Source: CALDUY01 sp046350255
GTDB taxonomy: Bacteria > Planctomycetota > Planctomycetia > Gemmatales > Gemmataceae
Assembly (NCBI GenBank): GCA_046350255.1
Contig: JAXMAV010000004.1
Coordinates: 62,001-126,000 of the forward strand
Direction of reading: 5' to 3'
DNA: 64,000 bases
Part shown: piece by piece, positions 8,823 through 16,455 of the stretch
Layout of the letters: each line of letters opens with the position of its first letter
Position numbering within the stretch: the first letter of the stretch is position 1
The notes under the pieces: model-generated
Told to the model about the DNA's origin: nothing
What the model saw: the letters and a program-made list of their open reading frames with translations, nothing else
Databases searched by the model: none
Translations under genes and position numbers: made by a program

Positions 8823-9662
8823 TTACAGGCCGTAGAACTGTCTCGCGGTCTCGCTGAAGATCTGGCGGTGCTCGTCGGGGCTGAGGGGGCCCAGCGCCTC
8901 GTTCAGCGCCTGGTAGACCTGCTCGTAGGTGCCGGCCAGCTCGCACACGGGCCAGTCCGAACCATACATGCAGCGGGCCGGACCGAACGCCTCCAGCGCG
9001 ATCTGCACGTACGGGCGCAGGTCGGCGGCGGTCCAGCTGGTCCAGTTCGCCTCGGTGATCATCCCCGACAGCTTGCAGTAGACGTTCGGGAAGCGGGCCG
9101 CTTCGCGGAAGTCGGCTTCCCAGTCATCGAGGGACTTCTCGCGGATGCTCGGCTTGGCCAGGTGATCGATCACCAGAGGCAACGTCGGCAGGTGCCGCGC
9201 CAGGGTCGGCACATGCCGCAGGTGCTTGACGTAGAAGAGCAGATCGAACGGCACACCATGGCGTTCCAGTACGCGCAGGCCACGCAACACCTCGGGCCGC
9301 ACGATGAAGTTGTCGTCCGGCTCGTCCTGAGTGACGTGGCGAACCCCGACGAACTTCGGATGTCGAACAAATTCGAGCAGTTGCTCCTCGCAGGCCTCGC
9401 CGGCCAGATCGACCCAGCCTACCACGCCCGCGATGAAGTCATGTTGCTCGGCCAGTTGAAGCACCCAGCGGTTCTCGCGCACGTCATGCTGGGTTTGGAC
9501 GAAGATGCTGCGCCGCACCGGCGTGGGTTGCAGCAATACTTCGAGATGGTTCGGCAAGTAATCGCGCCGGATCGGCGCCAGCGCGGGGGCGTCGAGCCAG
9601 CGGTAGTTGAACGGCTGCGATAGCTGCCAGAAATGCTGATGCGCGTCAATCTCGGGGGTCAT
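8823..9662 (-). CDS. Amidohydrolase-family sugar lactonase (fuconolactonase-like, COG3618)
   Basis: 279 residues, the usual size for COG3618 lactonases. The metal-binding DAHQHFW motif is at residues 6-12, followed by the typical WLD and RRDYLP segments. Later come QTQHDVRENRWVLQLA, HLAKPSIRE (VIDHLAKP), KLSGMITEA and MYGSDWPVCE, the last carrying the C-terminal catalytic Asp. Characterised relatives open L-fucono- or L-rhamnono-lactones to the acid. It lies 41 bases upstream of the kinase and 3 bases downstream of the FucU-like gene, so co-transcription is likely. In this operon it would hydrolyse the lactone made by the aldo/keto reductase. Confidence 0.88.
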   Translation of the reverse strand: MTPEIDAHQHFWQLSQPFNYRWLDAPALAPIRRDYLPNHLEVLLQPTPVRRSIFVQTQHDVRENRWVLQLAEQHDFIAGVVGWVDLAGEACEEQLLEFVRHPKFVGVRHVTQDEPDDNFIVRPEVLRGLRVLERHGVPFDLLFYVKHLRHVPTLARHLPTLPLVIDHLAKPSIREKSLDDWEADFREAARFPNVYCKLSGMITEANWTSWTAADLRPYVQIALEAFGPARCMYGSDWPVCELAGTYEQVYQALNEALGPLSPDEHRQIFSETARQFYGL

Positions 9663-9665
9663 GGC

Positions 9666-10112
9666 TCAGTCCATGCGTACGCCCACCGACAGCAGGAGGT
9701 TGGCGAACCGCTGCTGGTCGGCGGTCTGGATGGTAAGGACGTGGTCCGGAGTGTCCACCGCCTTGTAGAACTCCCACTTCTCAATCGGCTCCAGCCCCAA
9801 CGGCAGCCCCAGCGCGCCGATCACACTGCGATAGTCATCCCACACAGGCGGATCGGCCGACAGGGCGTAAGGGCCGGTCGTCTCGTACATCATGGTGCAG
9901 ACGCGATCGATCGGGATGGCCGACAGCACCGCCAGCAGCGCCTGCGAGCAGGTAATGACGCCGGGCATGAGGTTGAGCGACACCACCTCGGCGTTGGGGC
10001 CCTTCTTCGTCGAGGCAGGGTAGTTGCCATCCGCGATCAGGATGGTGGCGTGATGGCCGGCGCGGGCCAGGATCTCGGAAATCTTCGGATGAATCAGGGT
10101 GTGGTTCAGCAT
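9666..10112 (-). CDS. RbsD/FucU-family sugar mutarotase (L-fucose mutarotase-like)
   Basis: 148 residues, normal for FucU, which interconverts alpha and beta anomers of L-fucose or related sugars. Recognisable features are GHHATILIADGNYPAS near the N-terminus (active-site His at about 20 and Asp at about 28) and the C-terminal W-EFY-A-TPDHVLTIQT segment of the FucU type. Only three bases separate it from the lactonase gene and six from the upstream isomerase-like gene. A mutarotase here would supply the anomer needed by the sugar dehydrogenase at the head of the operon. The preference for fucose over galactose or ribose is inferred from sequence and context. Confidence 0.88.
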   Translation of the reverse strand: MLNHTLIHPKISEILARAGHHATILIADGNYPASTKKGPNAEVVSLNLMPGVITCSQALLAVLSAIPIDRVCTMMYETTGPYALSADPPVWDDYRSVIGALGLPLGLEPIEKWEFYKAVDTPDHVLTIQTADQQRFANLLLSVGVRMD

Positions 10113-10118
10113 GGCGGC

Positions 10119-10937
10119 TCAGCGGGGAAAGAAGCGACGGAACGTCTCGATGGTTTGTTGCGCGGCGGCGTCGGGGTCCGGGTACGATAACGCCTCGGCG
10201 GACAGGAAGCCGGCGTAGCCGATCTGTTTCAGCGCCTGCGCGATGGGGGCGTAATCCAGATGCCCCAGCCCGGCAGGGCGTCGGTTGGAATCGACGAAGT
10301 GGACATGCCCGATGTGGGATCCCGCAGCGCGGAGGGCGTCGGCCAGGTTATCTTCCTCGATGTTCATGTGAAAGAGATCCGCCAGCAGACGCACGTTCTT
10401 CGTGGTCAGCCGGCCGAGCAGGGTCGTGCCCGCGCCCAGGCTCGAGATGAGGTTGGTTTCGTAACGATTGATCGGCTCGAACAGCAGCGGTACGCCGCAT
10501 TGCCGGGCGTGCTCGCCCAGCACCTCCAGCCCCTCGGCCATGTAGCCCAGCGCGGTCGCCTGATCGACGCCATCGCCCCAGCGGCCCTGCATCGAACCAA
10601 TGATCGCCGGTGCGCCCAGCGATCCGGCCACGTCGATGATGCTGCGAATGAACTGGCGAGCTTTCTCGCGCGCGGCAGCATCGGGCTGGCACAGGTGCAG
10701 GCGATGCTTCACCCAGCCCGCCCCGGTGCCCATGGCCGCCAGCTTCAGACCGTGCTGATCGAGCAGGCCGCGCACCGCACGGACATCCACCGCCTCGGGG
10801 CCGGGTGGGAAGATCTCGACGCCGTCGAAGCCTAGCGCCTGCGCCTTGCGACAACCCGCCGCGAGATCGTCCCAGAAGATGAACGGCCCGCCGCGCACCT
10901 CGGGCACCAGGCTAATGGTCACGCTCGATCGAATCAC
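10119..10937 (-). CDS. TIM-barrel sugar isomerase/epimerase family protein (hydroxypyruvate isomerase-like)
   Basis: 272 residues in the AP-endonuclease-2-like xylose isomerase superfamily. It starts at a GTG (10937) with AAGGAG upstream. Visible features are AQALGFDGVEIFPPGPEAVDV near the start, LLFEPINRYETN with the metal-binding Glu, LLADLFHMNIEEDN, IGHVHFVDSNRRPAGLGHLDY, and GYAGFLSAEAL. These give the usual set of Glu, Asp and His ligands. The family covers isomerases and epimerases of keto sugars and sugar acids, so the exact reaction is not clear. It is sandwiched in the operon, 12 bases after the zinc dehydrogenase gene. In a fucose-type route it could isomerise an intermediate that the set otherwise lacks. 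Confidence 0.8.
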   Translation of the reverse strand: MIRSSVTISLVPEVRGGPFIFWDDLAAGCRKAQALGFDGVEIFPPGPEAVDVRAVRGLLDQHGLKLAAMGTGAGWVKHRLHLCQPDAAAREKARQFIRSIIDVAGSLGAPAIIGSMQGRWGDGVDQATALGYMAEGLEVLGEHARQCGVPLLFEPINRYETNLISSLGAGTTLLGRLTTKNVRLLADLFHMNIEEDNLADALRAAGSHIGHVHFVDSNRRPAGLGHLDYAPIAQALKQIGYAGFLSAEALSYPDPDAAAQQTIETFRRFFPR

Positions 10938-10949
10938 CTTGCGTCTCCT

Positions 10950-11972
10950 TCACTCGCCGACTGCGACAACCGCCTTGATCACTCCGGTCTCGGGCTGGGT
11001 ATACGAGGGGAACACATCGATCAGCTCATCGAACGCGGTGCGATGCGTGATCCATGGTCCGGTGTCGATTTGGCCCGTCTCGATCAGCCCGATGATGCGG
11101 GCGAAATCGGCAGACAGCGCGTTGCGCGAGCAGAGCAGCGTCCCCTCGGGGCGATGGAACACCGGATGGCGGAACTTGACTTCCTCGGTGGTGATCCCCA
11201 CGAAGACCAGCCGGCCCGCGTGCGTGATGAGGCCGAAGGCGTTCGACATCGAGGTGCTGTTGCCCGTGGCGTCGAAGACGACGTCGGGCAGGTTGCCGTC
11301 GGCTCGCTCGCGCAGGTCCGCCTCGACACGGTCGCCAAGCAGCACCGTATGCTCCACCCCCATGACGCGGCGGCAGAAGTCGAGTCGCTGCTGGTTGACG
11401 TCGAGCATGAGAATGCGGGCGCCAGTCAGCCGGGCGAATTCGAGGGTAGCCAGGCCGATGGGCCCAGCCCCGATGATCAGGCAGGTTTCGCCGGCCTTCA
11501 GAGCCGCGCGATCGACGGCGTGGCAGCCGATGGCCAGCGTCTCGACCAGGGCCAGCTGCTCGAAGGTCAGCTTCCGCGAGATGTGCAGCTTGCGAGCCGG
11601 CACCAGGAAGCGTGGCCGCAGGCCGCCATCGCAGTGGACCCCCAGCGTCTGGTGCTTCTCGCAGCAGTTGGTGTGACCGCGTCGACAGGCGTAGCACTGC
11701 TGGCAGTTGATGTACGGCTCGACCGAGCAGCGATCGCCGGGGCGGACGTTAGCCACGCCAGCGCCAACGTCGAGGACCTCGACGCCCAGTTCGTGACCAG
11801 GGATGCGCGGGTAGCTGAAGAACGGCATCTTACCCAGATAGCCGCTCAGGTCGGTGCCACAGATGCCGACCTGATGCACGCGCACGAGCGCCTCGCCGGG
11901 GCCGGGTTTGTCTGGCCCGGGGATGTCGAGACGCTTCCACTGTCGGGGGGCTTCAAGGGAGAGGGCTTTCAT
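10950..11972 (-). CDS. Zinc-binding medium-chain alcohol/polyol dehydrogenase
   Basis: 340 residues, normal for the MDR family. The catalytic zinc ligands are Cys38 (GICGTD) and His60-Glu61 (PGHELG). The structural zinc site is the Cys cluster INCQQCYACRRGHTNCC near 90-110. The Rossmann NAD(P) motif is GAGPIGLATLEFARL. It is closest in type to threonine/sorbitol dehydrogenase-like enzymes such as those in sugar-acid operons. It lies 7 bases downstream of the aldo/keto reductase gene. It probably oxidises a later intermediate, for example a 2-keto-3-deoxy sugar acid, but the substrate is not determinable from sequence. Confidence 0.85.
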   Translation of the reverse strand: MKALSLEAPRQWKRLDIPGPDKPGPGEALVRVHQVGICGTDLSGYLGKMPFFSYPRIPGHELGVEVLDVGAGVANVRPGDRCSVEPYINCQQCYACRRGHTNCCEKHQTLGVHCDGGLRPRFLVPARKLHISRKLTFEQLALVETLAIGCHAVDRAALKAGETCLIIGAGPIGLATLEFARLTGARILMLDVNQQRLDFCRRVMGVEHTVLLGDRVEADLRERADGNLPDVVFDATGNSTSMSNAFGLITHAGRLVFVGITTEEVKFRHPVFHRPEGTLLCSRNALSADFARIIGLIETGQIDTGPWITHRTAFDELIDVFPSYTQPETGVIKAVVAVGE

Positions 11973-11979
11973 GCGGACC

Positions 11980-12918
11980 TCAGCGGGGGTCGTTGTTTTC
12001 CGGCCGACCTTCGACGTAGAACCAGTTGTGGATGGGCTTCAGGATGGCCAGTACCTCGGCGAGGAGGGTCTGGTCAATAGGCTGCTCAGCCCAGGCGGCC
12101 CACTGGCGGATGTTGGCCGGGTTGGCCGAGCCGACAATGCAGGTCGCCATGTCGGGGTGAGCCAGCGAGAACTGCAACGCTAGCTGGGCGATGTCGACGC
12201 CGCGCGCCGTGCAGTGCTCAGCGGCCTGGCGACAGATGCGCCGTACCTCGGGGGTAGCCTTGTGCCACGGAGGCAACGGCGCGTTGGTGAGCAACCGCGC
12301 CGAGAAGGGGGCGGCGTTCATGATGCCCACGCCCTTCTGCTGGAGGTATGGCACCAGGTCGGCCAGCATGGTGTTCTGCAGCGTGTAGTGGTTGTACGAC
12401 AGCACCACATCGAGCGGCACGCGATCGAGGACATAGCGGAAGATGTTCATCGGGTAGCCACTGATGCCGACGAAGCGCACCTTGCCCTGCTGTTGAATCT
12501 TGCGCAGCGCCGGCAGGGTCTCCTCGACAATCTGCTCCATGGCCACGAACTCGATGTCATGGCACAGGACGATGTCGAGATGCGAGACACCCATACGGTG
12601 CAGGCTGATGTCGATGCTCTCGACGACGCGCCGGGACGAGAAGTCGAAGTGTCCCGCGTCGTAGCGGCCAAGCTTGGTGCCCAGCAGGTAGCGGTCGCGC
12701 GGCACGCCGCGCAGCGCGACACCCAACAGGCATTCACTCATCCCCCGGCCGTAGTAGGGAGAAGTGTCGATGAAGTTCATGCCCAGGTCGAGAGCGACGC
12801 CGACCGAACGGATCGCCTCGTTGAGATCGACCGAGCGAAACTCCTGCCCCAGCGACGACGCGCCGAAGCTGAGATAGGGAAGCTGCAGACCCGTGTTGCC
12901 CAGCGGTCGATGGTGCAT
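11980..12918 (-). CDS. Aldo/keto reductase, L-galactose/L-fucose 1-dehydrogenase type
   Basis: 312 residues. The sequence follows the pattern of plant L-galactose dehydrogenase closely: LGNTGLQLPYLSFGASSLG at the start, NFIDTSPYYGRGMSE (catalytic Asp and Tyr), GTKLGRYDAGHFDFS (Lys), LDIVLCHDIEF (His), and YVLDRVPLDVVLSYNHYTL. L-fucose is 6-deoxy-L-galactose, so enzymes of this type often use both. The expected product is the 1,5-lactone, which the downstream lactonase would open. It is the first gene of the six-gene operon. The region between it and the divergent PAC2 gene must hold both promoters, but no clear minus-strand promoter was found. Confidence 0.88.
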   Translation of the reverse strand: MHHRPLGNTGLQLPYLSFGASSLGQEFRSVDLNEAIRSVGVALDLGMNFIDTSPYYGRGMSECLLGVALRGVPRDRYLLGTKLGRYDAGHFDFSSRRVVESIDISLHRMGVSHLDIVLCHDIEFVAMEQIVEETLPALRKIQQQGKVRFVGISGYPMNIFRYVLDRVPLDVVLSYNHYTLQNTMLADLVPYLQQKGVGIMNAAPFSARLLTNAPLPPWHKATPEVRRICRQAAEHCTARGVDIAQLALQFSLAHPDMATCIVGSANPANIRQWAAWAEQPIDQTLLAEVLAILKPIHNWFYVEGRPENNDPR

Positions 12919-12983
12919 GATCGAAATCCGTCGCTACGTACCAGGGGACGATCTGGGGTTCATGCTATGTCGTGGTGCAGCGA

Positions 12984-13013
12984 TTGGCAGCGAGGCGCTC
13001 CGCTGGCTAGAAT
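12984..13013 (+). promoter_or_regulatory. Sigma-70-type promoter placing the start site at the PAC2 ATG
   Basis: TTGGCA (12984-12989), an 18-base spacer, TAGAAT (13008-13013). Only six bases separate the -10 box from the ATG at 13020, so transcription should begin at or next to the start codon. There is no Shine-Dalgarno. This fits a leaderless mRNA. Confidence 0.5.
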
Positions 13014-13019
13014 GGCACC

Positions 13020-13859
13020 ATGAACGAAGGTCCTGCCGAACTTCTGCGTATCCATCAACGAATCTCCCTCGACCGGGCCACGCTCGTCCTGGCGTTCAGC
13101 GGCTGGATGGACGGGGGCGACGTCTCGACGGGCACCGTCGAGCGGCTCGTCGATCTGCTCGAGGCACGTCGCTTCGCCGAAATCGACCCCGAGCCGTTCT
13201 ATGTGTTCAACGCGCCAGGTCCGATGGACGTGGCCGCCCTGTTTCGCCCGCGCATCCGCATCGAGGACGGCCTCGTCGCCAACCTCGACTTGCCGACCAA
13301 CTATTTCTACGTCCACGAGCCGGCCAACCTGCTGCTCTTCCTGGGCAAGGAACCCAACCTGCGCTGGCGCACCTTCGCCGACTGTCTGCTGCAACTGACC
13401 GACCAGGTGGGGGTGAAGCGGGCCATCTTCGTTGGCTCGTTCGGCGGCGCGGTGCCACACACGCGCGAACCGCGTCTGCACGTCACCTGCTCCGAGGAAC
13501 GCCTGCTGGCCGCCATGGAACAGTTTGGCATTCGTCGCACCGACTACGAGGGCCCCGGCTCGTTCGCCTCGTACCTGCTCACACGCGCCCCTTCACACGG
13601 GCTGGAGATGACCTCGCTGGTGGCCGAGATCCCCGGCTACCTGCAAGGGCGCAACCCCATGAGCATCGAGGCGGTCACGCGCCGACTCGCCAAGATCCTG
13701 CAGCTCCCCCTCGAGCTGGGAGAACTGCGCACCGAAAGCACCGAATGGGAGCTGGAGGTGTCGCGCGCCGTCGACAAGAGCAAGGAACTGCGCCGCACCG
13801 TCCGCCAGCTCGAGGAAGCCTACGACGACGAACTGCTCAAGGAAGGCGACGAGGAGTAA
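13020..13859 (+). CDS. PAC2-family protein
   Basis: 279 residues of the PAC2 family, whose eukaryotic members chaperone proteasome assembly; bacterial members have no fixed function. Typical features are LVLAFSGWMDGGDVSTGTV (about 22-40), DPEPFYVFNAPGPMD, the receptor-like core KRAIFVGSFGGAVPHTR, the YEGPGSF segment, and a charged helical C-terminus (EEAYDDELLKEGDEE). Bacterial PAC2 proteins often occur with ATP-grasp or proteasome-like genes, but none is seen here: it is divergent from the sugar operon and convergent with the fructose bisphosphatase gene. The ATG at 13020 has no Shine-Dalgarno and lies six bases after a good -10 box. Confidence 0.85.
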   Translation: MNEGPAELLRIHQRISLDRATLVLAFSGWMDGGDVSTGTVERLVDLLEARRFAEIDPEPFYVFNAPGPMDVAALFRPRIRIEDGLVANLDLPTNYFYVHEPANLLLFLGKEPNLRWRTFADCLLQLTDQVGVKRAIFVGSFGGAVPHTREPRLHVTCSEERLLAAMEQFGIRRTDYEGPGSFASYLLTRAPSHGLEMTSLVAEIPGYLQGRNPMSIEAVTRRLAKILQLPLELGELRTESTEWELEVSRAVDKSKELRRTVRQLEEAYDDELLKEGDEE

Positions 13860-13897
13860 CCCCTCACCTCCCTCTGCATGGCAGTCTGGCCCAGGGC

Positions 13898-15028
13898 TCA
13901 CGCCCCCACTGGCTCGGGTTCCAGCACTCCCGCCCGAACGATAAAGCGAGGCTCGAGCTTGTCGAGGATGTGGACGATTCCTCCATACTCCAGCTCGCTG
14001 TAAGGCAGCATGGCCGCGCCCGAGAAGCCCTGCCGACGGATTTCCATGGCCTTCTCCGCCGCCCGGGTGCGAACGGCATCCCAGAAGGGATGATCGAACG
14101 GATCGACAACGTCCGTCAGCTTGCCATCATGGACGCAGAAGGCGAAGCTGCAAACAATGGGCGGGCCGTCGAAGTAGCTGCAGCCGGTTCCCTGCCGCAC
14201 CGGCATGAGCGGCCCGACGTGACTGCCACGCATGAAGCCGCCGACGTAGTGAGCGATGGCGTAGGGAGCGAGGATCTCACCCGTCGCCGGGAAGTTCTTC
14301 TGCACCCGGGCCAGCAGGACCGGATCATCCTTGCCGGTGTACTTGCCAGCGATGTTGTGCAGCCGCTGGGTGCTCACGGCGACGGCCTGGTCGCCATCGT
14401 GCCGGCTGTAGATCGCCTCGACGACGAAGCGGTCGTTATCGCGGAGCAACGCCGCCAGCGAGTAGAGATCCTCCGGGACGTTCAGCTCGATCACCCGGTC
14501 GCCGTCGGTGTAGCCAACATCCATGACGCGGAACCGGTAGCCCTTGGTGATCTCGGGGCTAAGAAGCAGCCCGCCCGTGTTCATCGGATCGGCGAAGGCG
14601 AGATAGAGCGGTAGGTTGTACGCGCCCGGCTCGGTCTTGTCGGCCATGAACATCACGAACGGTTCGTTGGGACGTTCCTCGAACTGCAGTTCGGCAACGG
14701 CGGGACCCATGCCGCGGACGTTGCCACTGAAGGCGTCCACCAGCAGATCCTGGCCGGCTCCATACAGCCCCTGGGATTTGGCCGTGCGGGTGCCAGCCTT
14801 GAACGCTTCCCAGGCCAGCCGATGCACCTCCTCGTCGCCCGGTCCGTGCTTGTGGACCATCAGGATGGCAATGTCGTCTCCAGTGACGCCGAGGAAGTAG
14901 TCGCTGACCAGGCCGCCTTTCTCGTGGCGGATGTGCTGGTCGATGGTGGCAAGCAGTTGCTTGCTGGGCGTGACGTGGCCGCCGATGCTGCCGACGTCCG
15001 CCTTGATAATGCTGAGGGTGGTGGACAT
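13898..15028 (-). CDS. Bifunctional fructose-1,6-bisphosphate aldolase/phosphatase (archaeal type, class V FBPase)
   Basis: 376 residues. The enzyme condenses triose phosphates to fructose 1,6-bisphosphate and then removes the C1 phosphate, driving gluconeogenesis one way. It begins with TLSIIKADVGSIGGH (residues 4-18). It has the metal and substrate segments TGDDIAILMVHKHG, GAGQDLLVDAFSGNVRGMGP (90-109) and FMADKTEPGAYNLPL. The Schiff-base region GKYTGKDDP contains Tyr230 and Lys233, matching the conserved aldolase Tyr/Lys pair, and GGFMRGSHVGPLMPV follows. The start at 15028 is chosen for the perfect family N-terminus and an upstream GAGGG. The longer upstream frame has no homology. The family was described mainly in archaea and deeply branching bacteria. 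Confidence 0.93.
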   Translation of the reverse strand: MSTTLSIIKADVGSIGGHVTPSKQLLATIDQHIRHEKGGLVSDYFLGVTGDDIAILMVHKHGPGDEEVHRLAWEAFKAGTRTAKSQGLYGAGQDLLVDAFSGNVRGMGPAVAELQFEERPNEPFVMFMADKTEPGAYNLPLYLAFADPMNTGGLLLSPEITKGYRFRVMDVGYTDGDRVIELNVPEDLYSLAALLRDNDRFVVEAIYSRHDGDQAVAVSTQRLHNIAGKYTGKDDPVLLARVQKNFPATGEILAPYAIAHYVGGFMRGSHVGPLMPVRQGTGCSYFDGPPIVCSFAFCVHDGKLTDVVDPFDHPFWDAVRTRAAEKAMEIRRQGFSGAAMLPYSELEYGGIVHILDKLEPRFIVRAGVLEPEPVGA

Positions 15029-15180
15029 GACTGGTGCCCTCGTTGGGGGCGCCATCTGACCAGGCATCGACCAAAGACCGCTACCCCATGACAAAGTATC
15101 ACCCGGTCAGGCGGCGCGATCCTGATCAGACCTTACGCAAGTCGCGTGCCAGGCCCGGGAGAGGCGAATGCCTCCTATTC

Positions 15181-15209
15181 GCCGCGAGAATGTGTCACTC
15201 TCGCACGGC
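15181..15209 (-). terminator. Hairpin after the exporter adaptor gene
   Basis: CGAGA (15185-15189) pairs with TCTCG (15199-15203), and GCCG at 15181 can pair with CGGC at 15206 across a small internal loop. It starts 28 bases after the adaptor stop codon on the minus strand and could end the exporter transcript before the aldolase/phosphatase gene. Confidence 0.4.
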
Positions 15210-15236
15210 GTCAGTGCGTATCTGCACAGGCGACGC

Positions 15237-16451
15237 CTAGCGAATCGGTGGCCGGGGCACAATGGCCACCCCGTCGCGCACTCGGTCGCTGGGATGCAGC
15301 ACTACTGAATCGCCCTCGCTCAGGCCCTCGACCACCTCGGCTTCCAGTCCGTTCCCGGGACCAACGGTGACCGGACGCAGCCGGGCTCGCCCCTTCTCCT
15401 GGCGAAACACAGCCCAGCCTTCGCCCTGGCGGAACAGAGCGCCGGCGGGCACGCGCAGGACGTCGCGGCCTTCCCAGGTGACAATCCGCGCCTCGACCCG
15501 GTAGCCGTCGCCCAGTGTGGGCCGACGCTCCGGCGGATCGATCAGATCGACGATGATGTTCACGCGCTGCTCCTCGACTCCCAGGGCCGACACCTTGGTG
15601 AAGGCCGAGGGCTCGCGCAGGCGCACGCGCCCGATCAGAGTATGTGGCCCTCCCCAGTGTTCGAGCAGGACGCGCTGCCCAGGCTTGACCTTCACCGCAT
15701 CGGTGGAGAGCACATCGATCTCGCATTCAAGATCAACGGGGTCGCCGATCTCCAGCAGGCGCATGCCGGGCTGGGTGACCGTGGCACTCTCCTGAAACAC
15801 TCGCAACACCACGCCCGTGATCGGCGAGGGAATCTCGAAACGGAACGGTTCGGTCTCTCCGGGCGAGCGCGGGCGCGTGTGGATCAGGGCGGCGCGGGCC
15901 TGTTCCAGCTCGAACGCCGCGATCTGCACGGCGAATTCGGCGGCGCGCAGCTCGGCGGCCCGGCTATCGACCGCGTGCACCAGCGCCTCGAACTCCTGAT
16001 CGGCAATGCTCCGGCTGGGCCGCAACACCCGGCCCCGGGCCAACTCGCGGTTCGCCTGGGTACTGGCGGCCCTGGCTGACTCCACCTGCGCCAGCGCCTT
16101 CTTGTGGGTCGCCCGTGCGGCTTCCACGGTAGCCTCAGCCTGAGCACGCGTGCGCGCGTCCAGCAGCGTGGGATCGATCGGCTCGATCACTCCCAGGATG
16201 GTCTCCCGCGTGCGCACGGGATCGCCTGCTCGCAGGTTGATGCGCAGCAGTCTCCCGGTCAGCGGTGCAGACACGATGTAGCGATCCTTGACGCGCGTTT
16301 TGCCCTCGTGGTCGATGGTGACCAGGAGATCACCGCGAGTGACCGGCGCCAGATCCACATCAATCGGCGTGGGAAGAAACGACCAGATCACGCCTACCAG
16401 CACGGTCAGCCCCACGACGGTTCCCAGCAGGTGTTGGCGCGTCCACTTCAC
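15237..16451 (-). CDS. HlyD/MacA-type periplasmic adaptor of an ABC efflux system
   Basis: 404 residues, with one N-terminal membrane helix (about 8-26, LLGTVVGLTVLVGVIWSFL). The membrane-fusion-protein fold follows: a lipoyl/barrel-sandwich half (YIVSAPLTGRLLRINLRAGDPV), an alpha-helical hairpin of Ala/Glu-rich heptads (about 95-180), the second lipoyl half (SPITGVVLRVFQESATV), and a beta-barrel C-terminus ending in a GLSEGDSVVLHPSDRVRDG segment. Adaptors of this family link an inner membrane transporter to an outer membrane channel. Its start is 4 bases after the permease stop, so the two are coupled. No outer-membrane channel gene is adjacent. Confidence 0.9.
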   Translation of the reverse strand: MKWTRQHLLGTVVGLTVLVGVIWSFLPTPIDVDLAPVTRGDLLVTIDHEGKTRVKDRYIVSAPLTGRLLRINLRAGDPVRTRETILGVIEPIDPTLLDARTRAQAEATVEAARATHKKALAQVESARAASTQANRELARGRVLRPSRSIADQEFEALVHAVDSRAAELRAAEFAVQIAAFELEQARAALIHTRPRSPGETEPFRFEIPSPITGVVLRVFQESATVTQPGMRLLEIGDPVDLECEIDVLSTDAVKVKPGQRVLLEHWGGPHTLIGRVRLREPSAFTKVSALGVEEQRVNIIVDLIDPPERRPTLGDGYRVEARIVTWEGRDVLRVPAGALFRQGEGWAVFRQEKGRARLRPVTVGPGNGLEAEVVEGLSEGDSVVLHPSDRVRDGVAIVPRPPIR

Positions 16452-16455
16452 TGCC

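Noticed and set aside
12893..14614. Long plus-strand frame through the PAC2 gene and beyond
   Set aside because: Different frame from PAC2, no domain, low-complexity Arg/Pro composition of a GC shadow.
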